A model generated the notes under the pieces. It did no database searches, was not told the origin of the DNA, and worked only from the letters and a program-made list of their open reading frames with translations. From assembly GCF_001905655.1 (NCBI RefSeq), contig NZ_JMHT01000038.1, positions 45,702 to 109,701 of the forward strand: a stretch of DNA of 64,000 nt, read 5' to 3'. Each line of letters opens with the position of its first letter. Position 1 is the stretch's first letter. A program made the position numbers and the translations under genes. The DNA comes from Mycobacterium sp. ST-F2 (lineage in GTDB: Bacteria > Actinomycetota > Actinomycetes > Mycobacteriales > Mycobacteriaceae). This document shows, in pieces, positions 44,020 through 53,169 of the stretch.

Positions 44020-44583
44020 ATGGCACACAACGGAAACCACGACTGGACCCAGCCCGCAGCTCTGGCCATCCCGAAGGAGGGCTACTTCGAGCTGACCCGC
44101 GGCCGCTACGGACCGGTCTACCCGCAGACCCCCGCGTGCTACGGCTTCAACATCATCGCGAAGGTTCTCGACGGGCACGAGCAGGCGATCCGGGACTACG
44201 GCAAGCAACTCGAGGCCGCCGTAGCTGCCCAGCCTGATGTCCTGGCTCCCCTGAAATTGCACTACCTGCGCTGGCAGTTGTTCGACGTCGGCTCCGGCCT
44301 GCATTTCCAGTACCAGGGCATCTTCGACACCGACTTCGACAAGTACACCGAGGACGCCGTCAAGCTGTTCAGCTCAACTGGCATCACCACGGCATTCACG
44401 CACCTGGTGGGCTTCCCGGAGGACTGGAAGACCAATCCGGAAGCATTCATCAAGTTCGTCCGCGACCACCAGGTGCCCAGCTTCCTGGAGTACGGCGAGT
44501 ACCCGTATGTGACGTCGGTCGAGATCAAGAAGGCCCTGCGGCTCAAGGCCGCGTTCTCCGACATGCTGGACCAGATGCAGTGA
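44020..44583 (+). CDS. Uncharacterised first protein of the DyP operon
   Basis: 187 residues, no signal peptide or membrane segment. Contains ALAIPKEGYFELTRGRYGPVYPQTPACYGFNIIAKVLDGHEQAIRDYGKQ and LHYLRWQLFDVGSGLHFQYQGIFDTDFDKYTEDAVKLF. The alternating strand/helix pattern recalls a dimeric ferredoxin-like barrel, as in DyP domains, but I cannot prove it. Its GTGA overlap with the peroxidase gene implies coupled translation. Function unknown; a partner or substrate-handling protein for the peroxidase is a reasonable guess. Confidence 0.7.
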   Translation: MAHNGNHDWTQPAALAIPKEGYFELTRGRYGPVYPQTPACYGFNIIAKVLDGHEQAIRDYGKQLEAAVAAQPDVLAPLKLHYLRWQLFDVGSGLHFQYQGIFDTDFDKYTEDAVKLFSSTGITTAFTHLVGFPEDWKTNPEAFIKFVRDHQVPSFLEYGEYPYVTSVEIKKALRLKAAFSDMLDQMQ

Positions 44584-45917
44584 CAGCACTCGAATTCGAC
44601 GACATCCAGCACATCATGCTGACCGGGACGCCCCACCTCACCGGTCGGTACGAGTTCCTGTCGTTCGACACCCCCGAAGCCGGGCAGGCGTGGCTGGCCG
44701 AGATGGTGCCCCTCGTACAGTCGGCGACCGACGTGCGCAAGACCGTCAACATCTTCAAGCGCTGGGTCAACCTGGCGTTCACCTGGAACGGCTTGCGCGC
44801 GTTGGGACTTGACGAGGAGACGCTGGCGACGTTCCCGGCCGAGTTCCGGGAGGGCATGGCCGCCCGTGCCGACATCCTCGGCGACACCGGTGCGGCCGCG
44901 CCGGAGCACTGGACCGGTGGGCTCGCGGGCGACGACCTGCATGCCATCGTCATCCTGTTCGCACGGGACGAGGACGAGCGGGTGCGGTGCGTCGGCGAAC
45001 ACGACGCCCTGTTGGCCCGATGCCCCGGGGTGCGGACGCTGTCGCATCTGGATCTGGCGGCCACCGCGCCGTTCGAGTACGACCACGATCACTTCGGGTA
45101 CCGCGATCCGGTGTCGCAACCGCAGATGGCCGGTTCCGGGGAGACGCTGATCCCGGGTGGCGGTGGGGCGCTGGCCCCGGGCGAGTTCCTCCTCGGCTAT
45201 CCGGACGAAGAGGGCCTGGTGTCGAATCAGCCTGCCCTCGAGGTGCTTTCACGCAACGGCAGCTTCATGGCGTACCGGCGGCTGGAGGAGCATGTCGGAA
45301 CCTTCCGCGACTACCTGAAGCAGAACGCCGCAGACGCCGAAGGCGAGGAGCTGCTGGCCGCCAAGTTCATGGGCCGCTGGCGCAGCGGCGCACCGTTGGT
45401 CTTGGCGCCCGAGCACGACGATCCGGAGCTCGGCGCGGATCCGATGCGCAACAACGATTTCGACTACGCCACCATGGATCCGCACGGGTACAGGTGCCCG
45501 GTCGGCTCGCACGCACGTCGGCTCAACCCGCGTGACACCGAACCGAATCCCAATCGGCGCAGGATGATCCGGCGCAGTGGCACCTACGGCCCGGCGTTGC
45601 CCGAAGGCGCCGCCGACGACGGTGTCGAACGCGGTGTGGGGATGTTCCTGATCTGCGCCAGCCTGGTGCGGCAGTTCGAGTTCGCCCAGAACGTATGGAT
45701 CAACGACACCGCGTTCCAGGAGCTCGGCAACGAACACGACCCCATCTGCGGCACGCAGGACGGCACGCTGGATTTCACGATCCCCAAGCGGCCGATCCGC
45801 AAGGTACACAAGGGGTTACCAGCATTCACCACGCTGCGCGGCGGGGCATACTTCTTCCTGCCCGGCCTGAACGCGCTGCGTCATCTCTCCACCCTCGGAC
45901 ACCAAGGAGCATCATGA
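44580..45917 (+). CDS. Dyp-type haem peroxidase (variant motif)
   Basis: 445 residues from the GTG overlapping the previous stop. DyP fold: N-terminal DDIQHIMLTGTPHLTGRYEFLSFDTPEAGQAWLAEMVP, FGYRDPVSQP at about residue 190 in place of the usual G-x-x-D-G, and GSHARRLNPRD with the proximal haem His at about 313. C-terminal CGTQDGTLDFTIPKRPIRKVHKGLPAFTTLRGGAYFFLPGL. The GxxDG glycine after the catalytic Asp is Pro here. No Tat signal. It would oxidise dyes, phenolics or lignin-like compounds with peroxide; physiological substrate unknown. Confidence 0.88.
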   Translation: MTALEFDDIQHIMLTGTPHLTGRYEFLSFDTPEAGQAWLAEMVPLVQSATDVRKTVNIFKRWVNLAFTWNGLRALGLDEETLATFPAEFREGMAARADILGDTGAAAPEHWTGGLAGDDLHAIVILFARDEDERVRCVGEHDALLARCPGVRTLSHLDLAATAPFEYDHDHFGYRDPVSQPQMAGSGETLIPGGGGALAPGEFLLGYPDEEGLVSNQPALEVLSRNGSFMAYRRLEEHVGTFRDYLKQNAADAEGEELLAAKFMGRWRSGAPLVLAPEHDDPELGADPMRNNDFDYATMDPHGYRCPVGSHARRLNPRDTEPNPNRRRMIRRSGTYGPALPEGAADDGVERGVGMFLICASLVRQFEFAQNVWINDTAFQELGNEHDPICGTQDGTLDFTIPKRPIRKVHKGLPAFTTLRGGAYFFLPGLNALRHLSTLGHQGAS

Positions 45918-46918
45918 GTTCGTACGCCCGCACCTACAACCAGGCCCACATCACCCGTCCCCACAACGGCAACCGCCGCGTGTCCATCTACTGGTCGTGG
46001 AGCTACCCGTGGGAGGCCCAGCGCGATCCGGCGTTGCTCTACAACCGGTTCTCCACCATGACGGAGGTGCGCGCCGCAACATGGCCTGCGTACGAAGGTG
46101 TCGAATACAGCGCGCGGGAGTTCCTACAGGGGGTCGACGGCACCCTGGAGCTCTTCCACCGCTCCTCGCTGTCATTCCAGGACGTGGCCGGTGCGGCGAC
46201 CGGCCATCCCGTGGCGGTGTTCCAGCGGGTCGATCAGGCCGGCTACCGGCTGCCGATCGACGAACGCATCCTGAACGACACCGACACCCTGATGATCTTC
46301 GGGCTGGACCACCTGCTCGGCGACGAGGAGGCCACCCCGGAAGAGGTGGCCGCGATCCAGCAGTGGCTGAAGCGCGAGGGCACCTGCCTGATGCTGGCCC
46401 CGCACCACGACGTCGGCTTCACCGACGACAAAGAGCAGCAGCAGATGGAGTACCTGCACCACGGCGACCCGCTGACCCCGCGCGTCCAGAACTTCAGCGG
46501 ATTCGCGCGGTCCCTGCTGAAGGGACTGAACATCCCCGTGCACAACACCTGGGGTCTGCGCCCGGCGACGGTCGAGGGCACCAAACAGATTGTGCCGCTT
46601 ACCGCTTTCCGCGATCTGGATTCGGCCGGCCTGCTGCGCGACGTCACGACGCTCGCCCTGCATCCGCACCTGCCGCACTACCAGCTGACGGCGCCGGAAG
46701 GACCGAACCTGCGCGTGCTCGGCCGGCAGCTGATCGACCAGACCCGACCCCACCCGTTCACTCTGGCGGGCAACACCGAGTTCAACGCCCTGATCCACAT
46801 GCCGCCGACCGGGGACCGTGCCGGTGACATCGTGCTGGTCGACTCGACACATTTCACGACGTTGTTCGGCGCCAGCGACAGCCTGAAGTCGTTCTGGCGC
46901 AACCTGGTGACGATGTGA
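45914..46918 (+). CDS. Uncharacterised third protein of the DyP operon
   Basis: 334 residues; ATG 45914 overlaps the peroxidase stop as ATGA. Segment IDERILNDTDTLMIFGLDHLLGDEEATPEEVAAIQQWLKREGTCLMLAPHHDVGFTDD resembles a class I glutamine-amidotransferase/Rossmann-like fold used for putative hydrolases. The N-terminus has VSIYWSWSYPWEAQRD, which may be a catalytic or cofactor region. No catalytic Cys-His triad is evident. I do not recognise a family. The next start overlaps this stop by 4 nt. Confidence 0.7.
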   Translation: MSSYARTYNQAHITRPHNGNRRVSIYWSWSYPWEAQRDPALLYNRFSTMTEVRAATWPAYEGVEYSAREFLQGVDGTLELFHRSSLSFQDVAGAATGHPVAVFQRVDQAGYRLPIDERILNDTDTLMIFGLDHLLGDEEATPEEVAAIQQWLKREGTCLMLAPHHDVGFTDDKEQQQMEYLHHGDPLTPRVQNFSGFARSLLKGLNIPVHNTWGLRPATVEGTKQIVPLTAFRDLDSAGLLRDVTTLALHPHLPHYQLTAPEGPNLRVLGRQLIDQTRPHPFTLAGNTEFNALIHMPPTGDRAGDIVLVDSTHFTTLFGASDSLKSFWRNLVTM

Positions 46919-47757
46919 CGGTAACCGAGCTGGCGGTTCGCGGTTCCAACATCGCGGTCGTCATCTTCGTGGTGGCCAGCACCCTGGGTGTCGGGCTGAG
47001 CCTGACTCCGGCTCAGATCCTGGCTCCACTCAAGGACGTTCGGGTGGTGAGCCTGACCTTGGTCGCCAATTTCGTTGCGGCGCCACTGGTTGCGCTCGGG
47101 CTCTGGCATCTCTTCGGTCTCGACGAACCGCTGGGTGTCGGCCTGCTGCTGTGCGGGCTGGCGGCGGGCGCGCCGTTCCTGATCAAGCTCGCCGAATTCG
47201 CCAAGGCCGACACGGCTTTGACGGTGGGCCTGATGGTGCTGTTGATGATCACCACGGTGGTGTACGTGCCGATCGTGCTGCCGATCTTCCTCAAGGGATC
47301 GGCGGTCGATCCGCTCGCCATCGCGTCCTCGTTGGTGATCCTGATGCTCATTCCGCTGGCCATCGGCCTGCTCGGGCGCAGCCGCGCTCCGGACCTCGCC
47401 GCCCGGATCCGGCCCGCGGTTGGGCTGATCAGCACCGTCGGCATGGTCCTGGTGGTCGTCTTGACCATCGTCGCCAATTTCCGGGAGGTGCTGTCGATCT
47501 ACGGCACCCGGGGCCTGCTGGCGGCTGTCGTGTACACCGCGATCTGCGCCGGAATCGGTTGGGGGCTGGTGTTTTTCAGCACCGCAGCCCGGCCGGTCCT
47601 GGCCCTGGGTACGGCACAGCGCAACGCCGCAGCCGCGTTCGTGGTGGCCGGGCAGAACTTCAGCGACCCACGCGTCACGGTGATGATCACGGTGGTGCTG
47701 ATCGCGGAGTTCTCGATGCTGATCCCGTTCTCACGGTTCCTGGCCCGGAGGGCCTGA
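46915..47757 (+). CDS. Bile acid:sodium symporter (BASS)-family transporter
   Basis: 280 residues from GTG 46915. About nine membrane helices: NIAVVIFVVASTLGVGLSLTPAQIL, VSLTLVANFVAAPLVALGLW, VGLLLCGLAAGAPFLIKLAEFA (BASS core with GAPFL), LIPLAIGLLGRSR, and FRVLxL-like TAVVYTAICAGIGWGLVFF, ending GTAQRNAAAAFVVAGQNF. The family moves organic anions with sodium. As the last gene of the overlapping DyP operon it likely imports or exports the substrate or product of the enzymes. Convergent to the LuxR gene, 4 nt apart. Confidence 0.87.
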   Translation: MTVTELAVRGSNIAVVIFVVASTLGVGLSLTPAQILAPLKDVRVVSLTLVANFVAAPLVALGLWHLFGLDEPLGVGLLLCGLAAGAPFLIKLAEFAKADTALTVGLMVLLMITTVVYVPIVLPIFLKGSAVDPLAIASSLVILMLIPLAIGLLGRSRAPDLAARIRPAVGLISTVGMVLVVVLTIVANFREVLSIYGTRGLLAAVVYTAICAGIGWGLVFFSTAARPVLALGTAQRNAAAAFVVAGQNFSDPRVTVMITVVLIAEFSMLIPFSRFLARRA

Positions 47758-47761
47758 CGGG

Positions 47762-49972
47762 TCAGTGCTGGTCGAGCAGGCCGAGACGAGCGGCTTCGGT
47801 CACAGCCGCGGCGCGGGACGACACCGACAACTTGCGGTAGATCGATGTGGCCTGGCTCTTCACGGTCTCCCGGCCCAGGTGTAATTCACCGGCGATCTTC
47901 TGCAGCGACAAATGGGTGGCCAGGTGCGGTAGCAGTCGCAGTTCGGCGGCGGTCAGCGACGGCCGCGCGCCGTGCTGCGCATGTGCCGCAAGCAGTTCCC
48001 GTACCCGGTCCAACCGCACCTGCACCGCGGCGGCATCCGGCTCGCGACGGGAGGCCGACTGACCCGCATCGAGGTGCCGACGGCACAGTTCCGGGTCGTC
48101 GATCTCGAGGGCCGTGGCGGCGGTGAACGCGTGGCCCAACGCCGCGGTACGTGCCGCCAGGTCACCGAGACGGCCCAGCAGCCGTTCGGTGCCCTGCACC
48201 GCGTCCCGTGCCCCGGCGACGTCACCTCGGTGACCGCGTACCAATCCGTCGACGCCATACACGACGACCATGGGCACCAGATCGCACAAGTCACGGGAGT
48301 CGACGATGCTGCGGGCCTGCGCGCTGCGCTGCGCCGCCGACAGCAGGGCGCCGTCGTCGAGGTCCAGCAGGGCCAGATGAGCCAGCGCGACGGCCCGGAA
48401 TCCGGGCAGATCGTCAATGACCGGAAGCGACGCTTCCAATGTGGCCCTGGCATTTTCCGCATCGCCGATCATTGCCAGCGCCGCGCCCTTGACCGAGGCG
48501 GCCGCACCCCACCACGGGTTGGTCAGGTTGTCACCGGCGGCGCACACCGTGTCGGCGTGCCGCACCATCTCCGCCAGACCGCCGATGCCGATGACGGAAC
48601 CGACCAGGGCCGCAGCCACTTTCACCGATGCCGTGCCATCGGCCAGCGCCTCGCCGCGGTCTCCCGCCGTGGCCAGTAGTAGGGACCGCTGGATCAGATC
48701 AGCATCCCCGAGCGTCACGCCCAGCCAGGCTCGCGCGATCGCGGCGTCGGGGTACTCGGTGAAGACGTGCTTATCGAGCAGGCTCAGCCGGCGCTCCAAA
48801 GTGCCGGCGCGACCGTCGAATCCGAGGCGGACGGCGTCCCGCTCGACGAGCGCCGCGGCACGGGCCGGGTCGTCGGCCGCCAAGGCCTGCAGCAGGGCCC
48901 CGTCGATGTCACCGGCTCGTTCCAGGTGTTCCGCCGCCCGGGAGGCCACCGCGCGGAACCGCGCCGGGTCCCGGTTGCGCAGCCGCGCGCGCAGTTGATC
49001 GGCGAACAGCCGGTGGTACCGGTACTCGATGCCCTCGTCGTCCAGCGAGACCAGGAACAGATTGCCCGAGGCGTCGATCCCGCCGAGCATGTCAGCTGAA
49101 TCATCGCGCTGTAGAACGTTGTTCAGATCGTCGGCGGTGAAGTGGTCGAGCACCGCCGATTCGACGAGGAATGTCTCGACCGCCGGGTCCAGCCGGTCCA
49201 GAACTTCTTCGACCAGATAATCCGCGACCAGCCGGTGGCGACCGGTGATGGCTTCACCAGGTGCCCCGTCGCGCAGAGCCATCGCCGCCATGACCACGCC
49301 GGCCGCCCAGCCCTCGCAGCGCTCGATCACCGACGCAGCCGTCGGACCAACCGGACCGCCCACGGAATCGAGTGCCGATTCCGCCTCTGCGACAGAGAGT
49401 TTCAACTGCTCGGTACCGACCTCCAGCACGCCGCCCTGCAACCTGCGGCGCGCCAGGTCCAACGGCGGTGCGTGCCGACCGGTCAACGTGAGCGTCGTCG
49501 ATTCCGGGGCCAGTTGGACCAGCGCGCGCAATGTCGCGACAGCGGCGTCGTGCGTCAGCTCATGAACGTCGTCCAGCACCAACACAATCGGCCCGGCGGC
49601 TTCCAGTGCCGCCACCACTGCCGGCACCAGCTGGGTTTCGACGGACCGTCCGGCTCCGCGCAGGTACTGGAACGTCGCGGCGTCCACCGGAGCGACCTGG
49701 TCCACCGCGGTCATCAGGTGCAGCAGTAGATGTGCGGGGTCGTTGTCCAGATGGTCCAGCCGCGCCCAGGCAAACGGCCGGGTGTCGGCGTCATCCCACA
49801 GGGCCACCGCGGTCGTCTTGCCATAACCGGCGGGTGCCGTCACGACGATCAACCCAGCGTGCGAAGCAGACAAGGCACCGGTGATCGCCGGCCGCGCGAT
49901 GACGGCGCCGCCGAGCCGGGGCGGACCGTAGGTAGCCGTCGGGATGTGCGCTTCCCAGCCGTCCGACACCAC
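47762..49972 (-). CDS. MalT-like (LAL) LuxR-family regulator
   Basis: 736 residues from GTG 49972. Large ATP-binding LuxR: Walker A TAPAGYGKTTAVALW, Walker B IVLVLDDVHEL, a long TPR-like middle region (VLGVTLGDADLIQRSL and repeats), and a C-terminal LuxR HTH, LTAAELRLLPHLATHLSLQKIAGELHLGRETVKSQATSIYRKLSV. Such proteins are ligand-activated regulators, activated by ATP hydrolysis and inducer binding. The start is uncertain; an in-frame ATG at 50074 would overlap the divergent lipoprotein start and has no ribosome site. It faces the DyP operon and could regulate it, unproven. Confidence 0.85.
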   Translation of the reverse strand: MVSDGWEAHIPTATYGPPRLGGAVIARPAITGALSASHAGLIVVTAPAGYGKTTAVALWDDADTRPFAWARLDHLDNDPAHLLLHLMTAVDQVAPVDAATFQYLRGAGRSVETQLVPAVVAALEAAGPIVLVLDDVHELTHDAAVATLRALVQLAPESTTLTLTGRHAPPLDLARRRLQGGVLEVGTEQLKLSVAEAESALDSVGGPVGPTAASVIERCEGWAAGVVMAAMALRDGAPGEAITGRHRLVADYLVEEVLDRLDPAVETFLVESAVLDHFTADDLNNVLQRDDSADMLGGIDASGNLFLVSLDDEGIEYRYHRLFADQLRARLRNRDPARFRAVASRAAEHLERAGDIDGALLQALAADDPARAAALVERDAVRLGFDGRAGTLERRLSLLDKHVFTEYPDAAIARAWLGVTLGDADLIQRSLLLATAGDRGEALADGTASVKVAAALVGSVIGIGGLAEMVRHADTVCAAGDNLTNPWWGAAASVKGAALAMIGDAENARATLEASLPVIDDLPGFRAVALAHLALLDLDDGALLSAAQRSAQARSIVDSRDLCDLVPMVVVYGVDGLVRGHRGDVAGARDAVQGTERLLGRLGDLAARTAALGHAFTAATALEIDDPELCRRHLDAGQSASRREPDAAAVQVRLDRVRELLAAHAQHGARPSLTAAELRLLPHLATHLSLQKIAGELHLGRETVKSQATSIYRKLSVSSRAAAVTEAARLGLLDQH

Positions 49973-50072
49973 GATCGCATCGTAGGTGCGTTGCCCTGCG
50001 CCGCCCAACCACGCCGTTTTTGACCGCTGCGTCGAATACGTTGATACGGTGCGCTCGACGAGGGGAGCGATC

Positions 50073-50537
50073 ATGGCAAACGCAATTCGTTCGGTGGCAG
50101 TCGCAGCGGCGGCGATCGGCCTCGTGGCGGGCTGCAGCAGCGGGTCTGATTCCAGCACCAAGAGCAGCACCTCGTCGGCAGCCTCCGCAAGCCCCGCACA
50201 GCTGCAGGCGCTGGTGCCGACACCCGGTGGCGCCGCCCAGGCCTGGGGCCCGGACACCATCGCGGACAACGGGATTCACCTCAGTTTCAAGGTGACGGGC
50301 TCCCCCACCGATGTCGTCGCGGCCTACAAGACAGCGCTCGAAGGCAAGGGCTGGGCCGTCACCACCATCGTGTCGTCCGACGGAGGACCGGGCGGTGGCG
50401 GCGGCGCCACCTACACCGGTACTCACGGCGACAACTACGGCGTGTTCGACGGCGGCGGGTTCGGCACCGAGACGTTCCTCAACGTATGTGCCTGGCCGAC
50501 CAAACCCGCCCAGCCGAACTGCAGCCGCAAGCGCTAG
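50073..50537 (+). CDS. Lipoprotein, conserved in mycobacteria
   Basis: 154 residues. Lipobox LVAGC (AAIGLVAGCSSGS). Ser/Thr-rich linker, then LQALVPTPGGAAQAWGPDTIADNGIHLSFKVTGSPTDVVAAYKTALEGKGWAVTTIVS, resembling a small secreted alpha/beta domain. A glycine-rich loop (GGPGGGGGATYTGTHGDN) precedes a cysteine-bearing end. GGGGAG precedes the ATG by 6 nt. Stop shares CTAG (50534-50537) with the convergent DUF1254 gene. Function unknown. Confidence 0.82.
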   Translation: MANAIRSVAVAAAAIGLVAGCSSGSDSSTKSSTSSAASASPAQLQALVPTPGGAAQAWGPDTIADNGIHLSFKVTGSPTDVVAAYKTALEGKGWAVTTIVSSDGGPGGGGGATYTGTHGDNYGVFDGGGFGTETFLNVCAWPTKPAQPNCSRKR

Positions 50538-51964
50538 CTCTTGACCGCCTTCGGCGCCTTCCAGGCGCCGTCGAGGGCTTCCTGCTTGGGCCAGTACAGC
50601 CGCATGATGATCTGGAACGGACCCTCGGGGGCCGGCAGCCAGTTGGCTTCCTTGTCCGCGCCGGGCGACTGGTTCTGCACGTAGATCGTGATGCCGCCGT
50701 CAGCATCCTTGATCAAGTTGGGCACCATCGGCGAGTTGATCAGGTACCGGTTGATGGGGTTGGCCACCAGCAGGCTCTGCGGCATCTTGTACATGGTCAG
50801 CGACCAGAACGAGTTCACCGGCGGCAGCTGCCCCGGCGCAAAGTGCAGCGTGTACTTGTCGGCGCCGGTCAGCGGAGCCCCCGTCGAATCGACGGACACC
50901 ACCGGGTAGATGGCCTCGGCAGCGGTGTTCCCGTAAATGCCGAGCACCGCGGCGGCCATCCGGTACAGGTAGTTGCCACCCAGGAATTCACGCGTGCCGA
51001 ACAGCTGAGCCGACGTCACCTGCCCGGTGGCGAGCTTGTCCTTCTTGAAGGCATCGGCTTCGGCCCACGCGTCGGCGATACCGGCCTTCACTGCCTCGAG
51101 CTTTTCCTTGCTCAGCTTCTCGGCGTTGAAGTCGCCGTCGGGGCCGATGCCGATCTTGGCGAAGCGGGCGCGCACGTCCTGCTCGCCCGGCAGCACCGGC
51201 GCGTACTTCAGGACGAAGTTGAGGGTCTCGAAGAACTTGGGTGAGGTCTTCTCATCCTCGGCCGACTGCGGCACAGCGAAATCGACTGGCGGAGCGGTCT
51301 TTGCCGGCTGGTGTTCGAATGCCGACAGCGGCTCGACGGTGTAGCCGGCCTGAATCTTCCTGACGTTGTCCAGGTCTGCGGGGTCGAACAGCTGGGTGCG
51401 GTAGATGACCTGCGCGAACTGGGTGCCCGAGCGAATCACCTCGGTGATCCCGGCCGGCTTCTCACCTTTCCAATCCGGGCCTGCCAGAAGGTATTTGCCG
51501 CCGCCGTTGCCGGTGGTCCGGCTGCCGACGTAGGCGAAGTTGAAGGTGTAGCCGTCGATGAACTGCAGCGAGAAGTACCGGTTCGCCTCGATCGGCGGAA
51601 CGGTCAGAACCAGCGGTTCGGCGCGCAGGTCGGCCCCGAGCATGGTGTACGGCGTGTCCGAGTTGGGTGTCTGGATCGCCGTGTCCTCGGGCGTGAAGAC
51701 CCGGGCGATGCTGTGGGGCTTGTTCCACTCACCCTTGTACTGCGGGTTGGCCTTGTCGACGAAGTAGGCGTACTGGATGCGGTAGGAGTCGACCATCGGA
51801 AAGCCGTACACGTAGGCGTCTTTCGCGATCGCGCGCACATCGTCCTGGCTGGCCGCTGCCGGAGTCGACGGGCCGGTGCCACGTGGCTCGTCCCCCTTCC
51901 CGCAGCCGGTCATCGCTCCCATCAGAAGGACTGCCAACCCGGCAACCCAGAACTTCATCCACAA
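50534..51964 (-). CDS. DUF1254/DUF1214 lipoprotein
   Basis: 476 residues. Lipobox MGAMTGCGKG. DUF1254 region: AKDAYVYGFPMVDSYRIQYAYFVDKANPQYKGEWNKPHSIARVFTPEDTAIQTPNSDTPYTMLGADLRAEPLVLTVPPIEANRYFSLQFIDGYTFNFAYVGSRTTGNGGGKYLLAGPDWKG. C-terminal DUF1214 (SFWSLTMYKMPQSLLVANPINRYLINSPM, then GITIYVQNQSPGADKEANWLPAPEGPFQIIMRLYWPK). The double domain is common in mycobacteria; some members are linked to lipid or aromatic metabolism, but function is not established. It is anchored outside the membrane. Confidence 0.9.
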   Translation of the reverse strand: MWMKFWVAGLAVLLMGAMTGCGKGDEPRGTGPSTPAAASQDDVRAIAKDAYVYGFPMVDSYRIQYAYFVDKANPQYKGEWNKPHSIARVFTPEDTAIQTPNSDTPYTMLGADLRAEPLVLTVPPIEANRYFSLQFIDGYTFNFAYVGSRTTGNGGGKYLLAGPDWKGEKPAGITEVIRSGTQFAQVIYRTQLFDPADLDNVRKIQAGYTVEPLSAFEHQPAKTAPPVDFAVPQSAEDEKTSPKFFETLNFVLKYAPVLPGEQDVRARFAKIGIGPDGDFNAEKLSKEKLEAVKAGIADAWAEADAFKKDKLATGQVTSAQLFGTREFLGGNYLYRMAAAVLGIYGNTAAEAIYPVVSVDSTGAPLTGADKYTLHFAPGQLPPVNSFWSLTMYKMPQSLLVANPINRYLINSPMVPNLIKDADGGITIYVQNQSPGADKEANWLPAPEGPFQIIMRLYWPKQEALDGAWKAPKAVKS

Positions 51965-52141
51965 CTCCTGCTCTTCGAGTATTCATGTCGCCACAGGCAA
52001 CGCACAGCAAATCCGTTTCTACCACGCTCCCGGGCAAAGTGACGGCACCGTCAACGTCGGTTTCACTTCCCCGACACCGGGTAGCACACCACCGAGGTCG
52101 CTATGCCATGGCTCGACCTCATCGAAATCCCGTGAAAGAAC

Positions 52142-52147
52142 TAGACT
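52142..52147 (+). promoter_or_regulatory. -10 box of the CheB operon
   Basis: TAGACT (TANNNT) about 33 nt before the CheB ATG at 52180. GGAAG lies between. The CheB, STAS-HATPase and CheR genes follow closely and probably share this promoter. Confidence 0.5.
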
Positions 52148-52179
52148 GAACGCACCGACGCTGGAAGTGGGTGGGCGTA

Positions 52180-53169
52180 ATGGCCGACCGGAACCGATTG
52201 CGCGGCGTTGTCGCCGTCGGCGCTTCCGCCGGTGGTGTCGAAGCCCTCAGTCAGATGGCCGCGCAACTGCCCGCCGATCTGCCACTCGCTGTCCTGGTCG
52301 TTCTCCACATGCCGACAGGCGTGCCCAGCGTTCTGGCCCGCATCCTGGATCGCGCCGGTCCTCTCGACGCCGTGGCCGCTACCAACGGCGACGTGTTGCG
52401 GCCACGAACGCTCTATGCCTGTGTCCCCAACCGCCATCTGCTCATCGACGACCACCACACCCTGTTGACACGGGGGCCCACCGAGAACGGACACCGGCCG
52501 GCCATCAACGCACTGTTCCGCTCCGCCGCCATCACGTTCGGGCCTCGTGCCATCGGCGTCCTGCTGTCCGGTGTCCTCGACGACGGGGTGTTGGGGCTCA
52601 AGGCAATTCAAGCGCGCGGCGGTGCCACCATCGCCCAGTCCCCCCGCGATGCGGTGTTCTCGGCGCTGCCATCCGCCGCATTGGCCTCCGGGGCAGCCGA
52701 CCATCAGGTACCTGCGACCGGTATCGGCGTGCTCCTCAAGCAACTGACGGAGCAAGTCGACGACGAACCGATCGTGGAACCGCAGGCCAGTCTTCTCCTG
52801 GAGAACCGGATCGCCATGGCCGAACCGTTCGCCACCGACTTCGACGCCGGCGCACTCGGCCCACCATCGGGATATAACTGCCCGGACTGCAACGGGTCCC
52901 TGTCGACCATCAGCGACGGGAACTACCGATGCCACGTCGGCCACGCCTGGTCAGCAGAAGCGCTACTGCAGGCCCGGGACAACGAGGTGGACGGCGCACT
53001 GTGGGTCGCGGTCCGCAGCCTCCAGGAGAAGGCCCGACTGGCCAGACGGATGGCCGGCACCGTCAGCTCCGGCATGCTCCAGGAGCGGTTCACCGACCAG
53101 GCCGACGAAGCCGAACACGCGTTGCGCGTGCTCACCGAACGACTCACGGTGGCAGGAACCGGTGACTGA
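52180..53169 (+). CDS. CheB-type methylesterase, receiver-less, with Zn-ribbon-like C-terminus
   Basis: 329 residues. CheB catalytic domain with Ser in VGASAGGVEAL, His in VLHMPTGVPSVLARI, and Asp in LLSGVLDDGVLGLKA, covering residues 5-190. It lacks the N-terminal receiver found in motility CheB. The C-terminal 80 residues carry CPDC and CHVGHAW motifs (a likely zinc finger), then RDNEVDGALWVAVRSLQEKARLARRMAG. Mycobacteria are non-flagellated, so it should deamidate or demethylate a non-chemotactic target. ATG 52180 is chosen; a GTG at 52171 is also in frame. Overlaps the next gene by 8 nt. Confidence 0.85.
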   Translation: MADRNRLRGVVAVGASAGGVEALSQMAAQLPADLPLAVLVVLHMPTGVPSVLARILDRAGPLDAVAATNGDVLRPRTLYACVPNRHLLIDDHHTLLTRGPTENGHRPAINALFRSAAITFGPRAIGVLLSGVLDDGVLGLKAIQARGGATIAQSPRDAVFSALPSAALASGAADHQVPATGIGVLLKQLTEQVDDEPIVEPQASLLLENRIAMAEPFATDFDAGALGPPSGYNCPDCNGSLSTISDGNYRCHVGHAWSAEALLQARDNEVDGALWVAVRSLQEKARLARRMAGTVSSGMLQERFTDQADEAEHALRVLTERLTVAGTGD

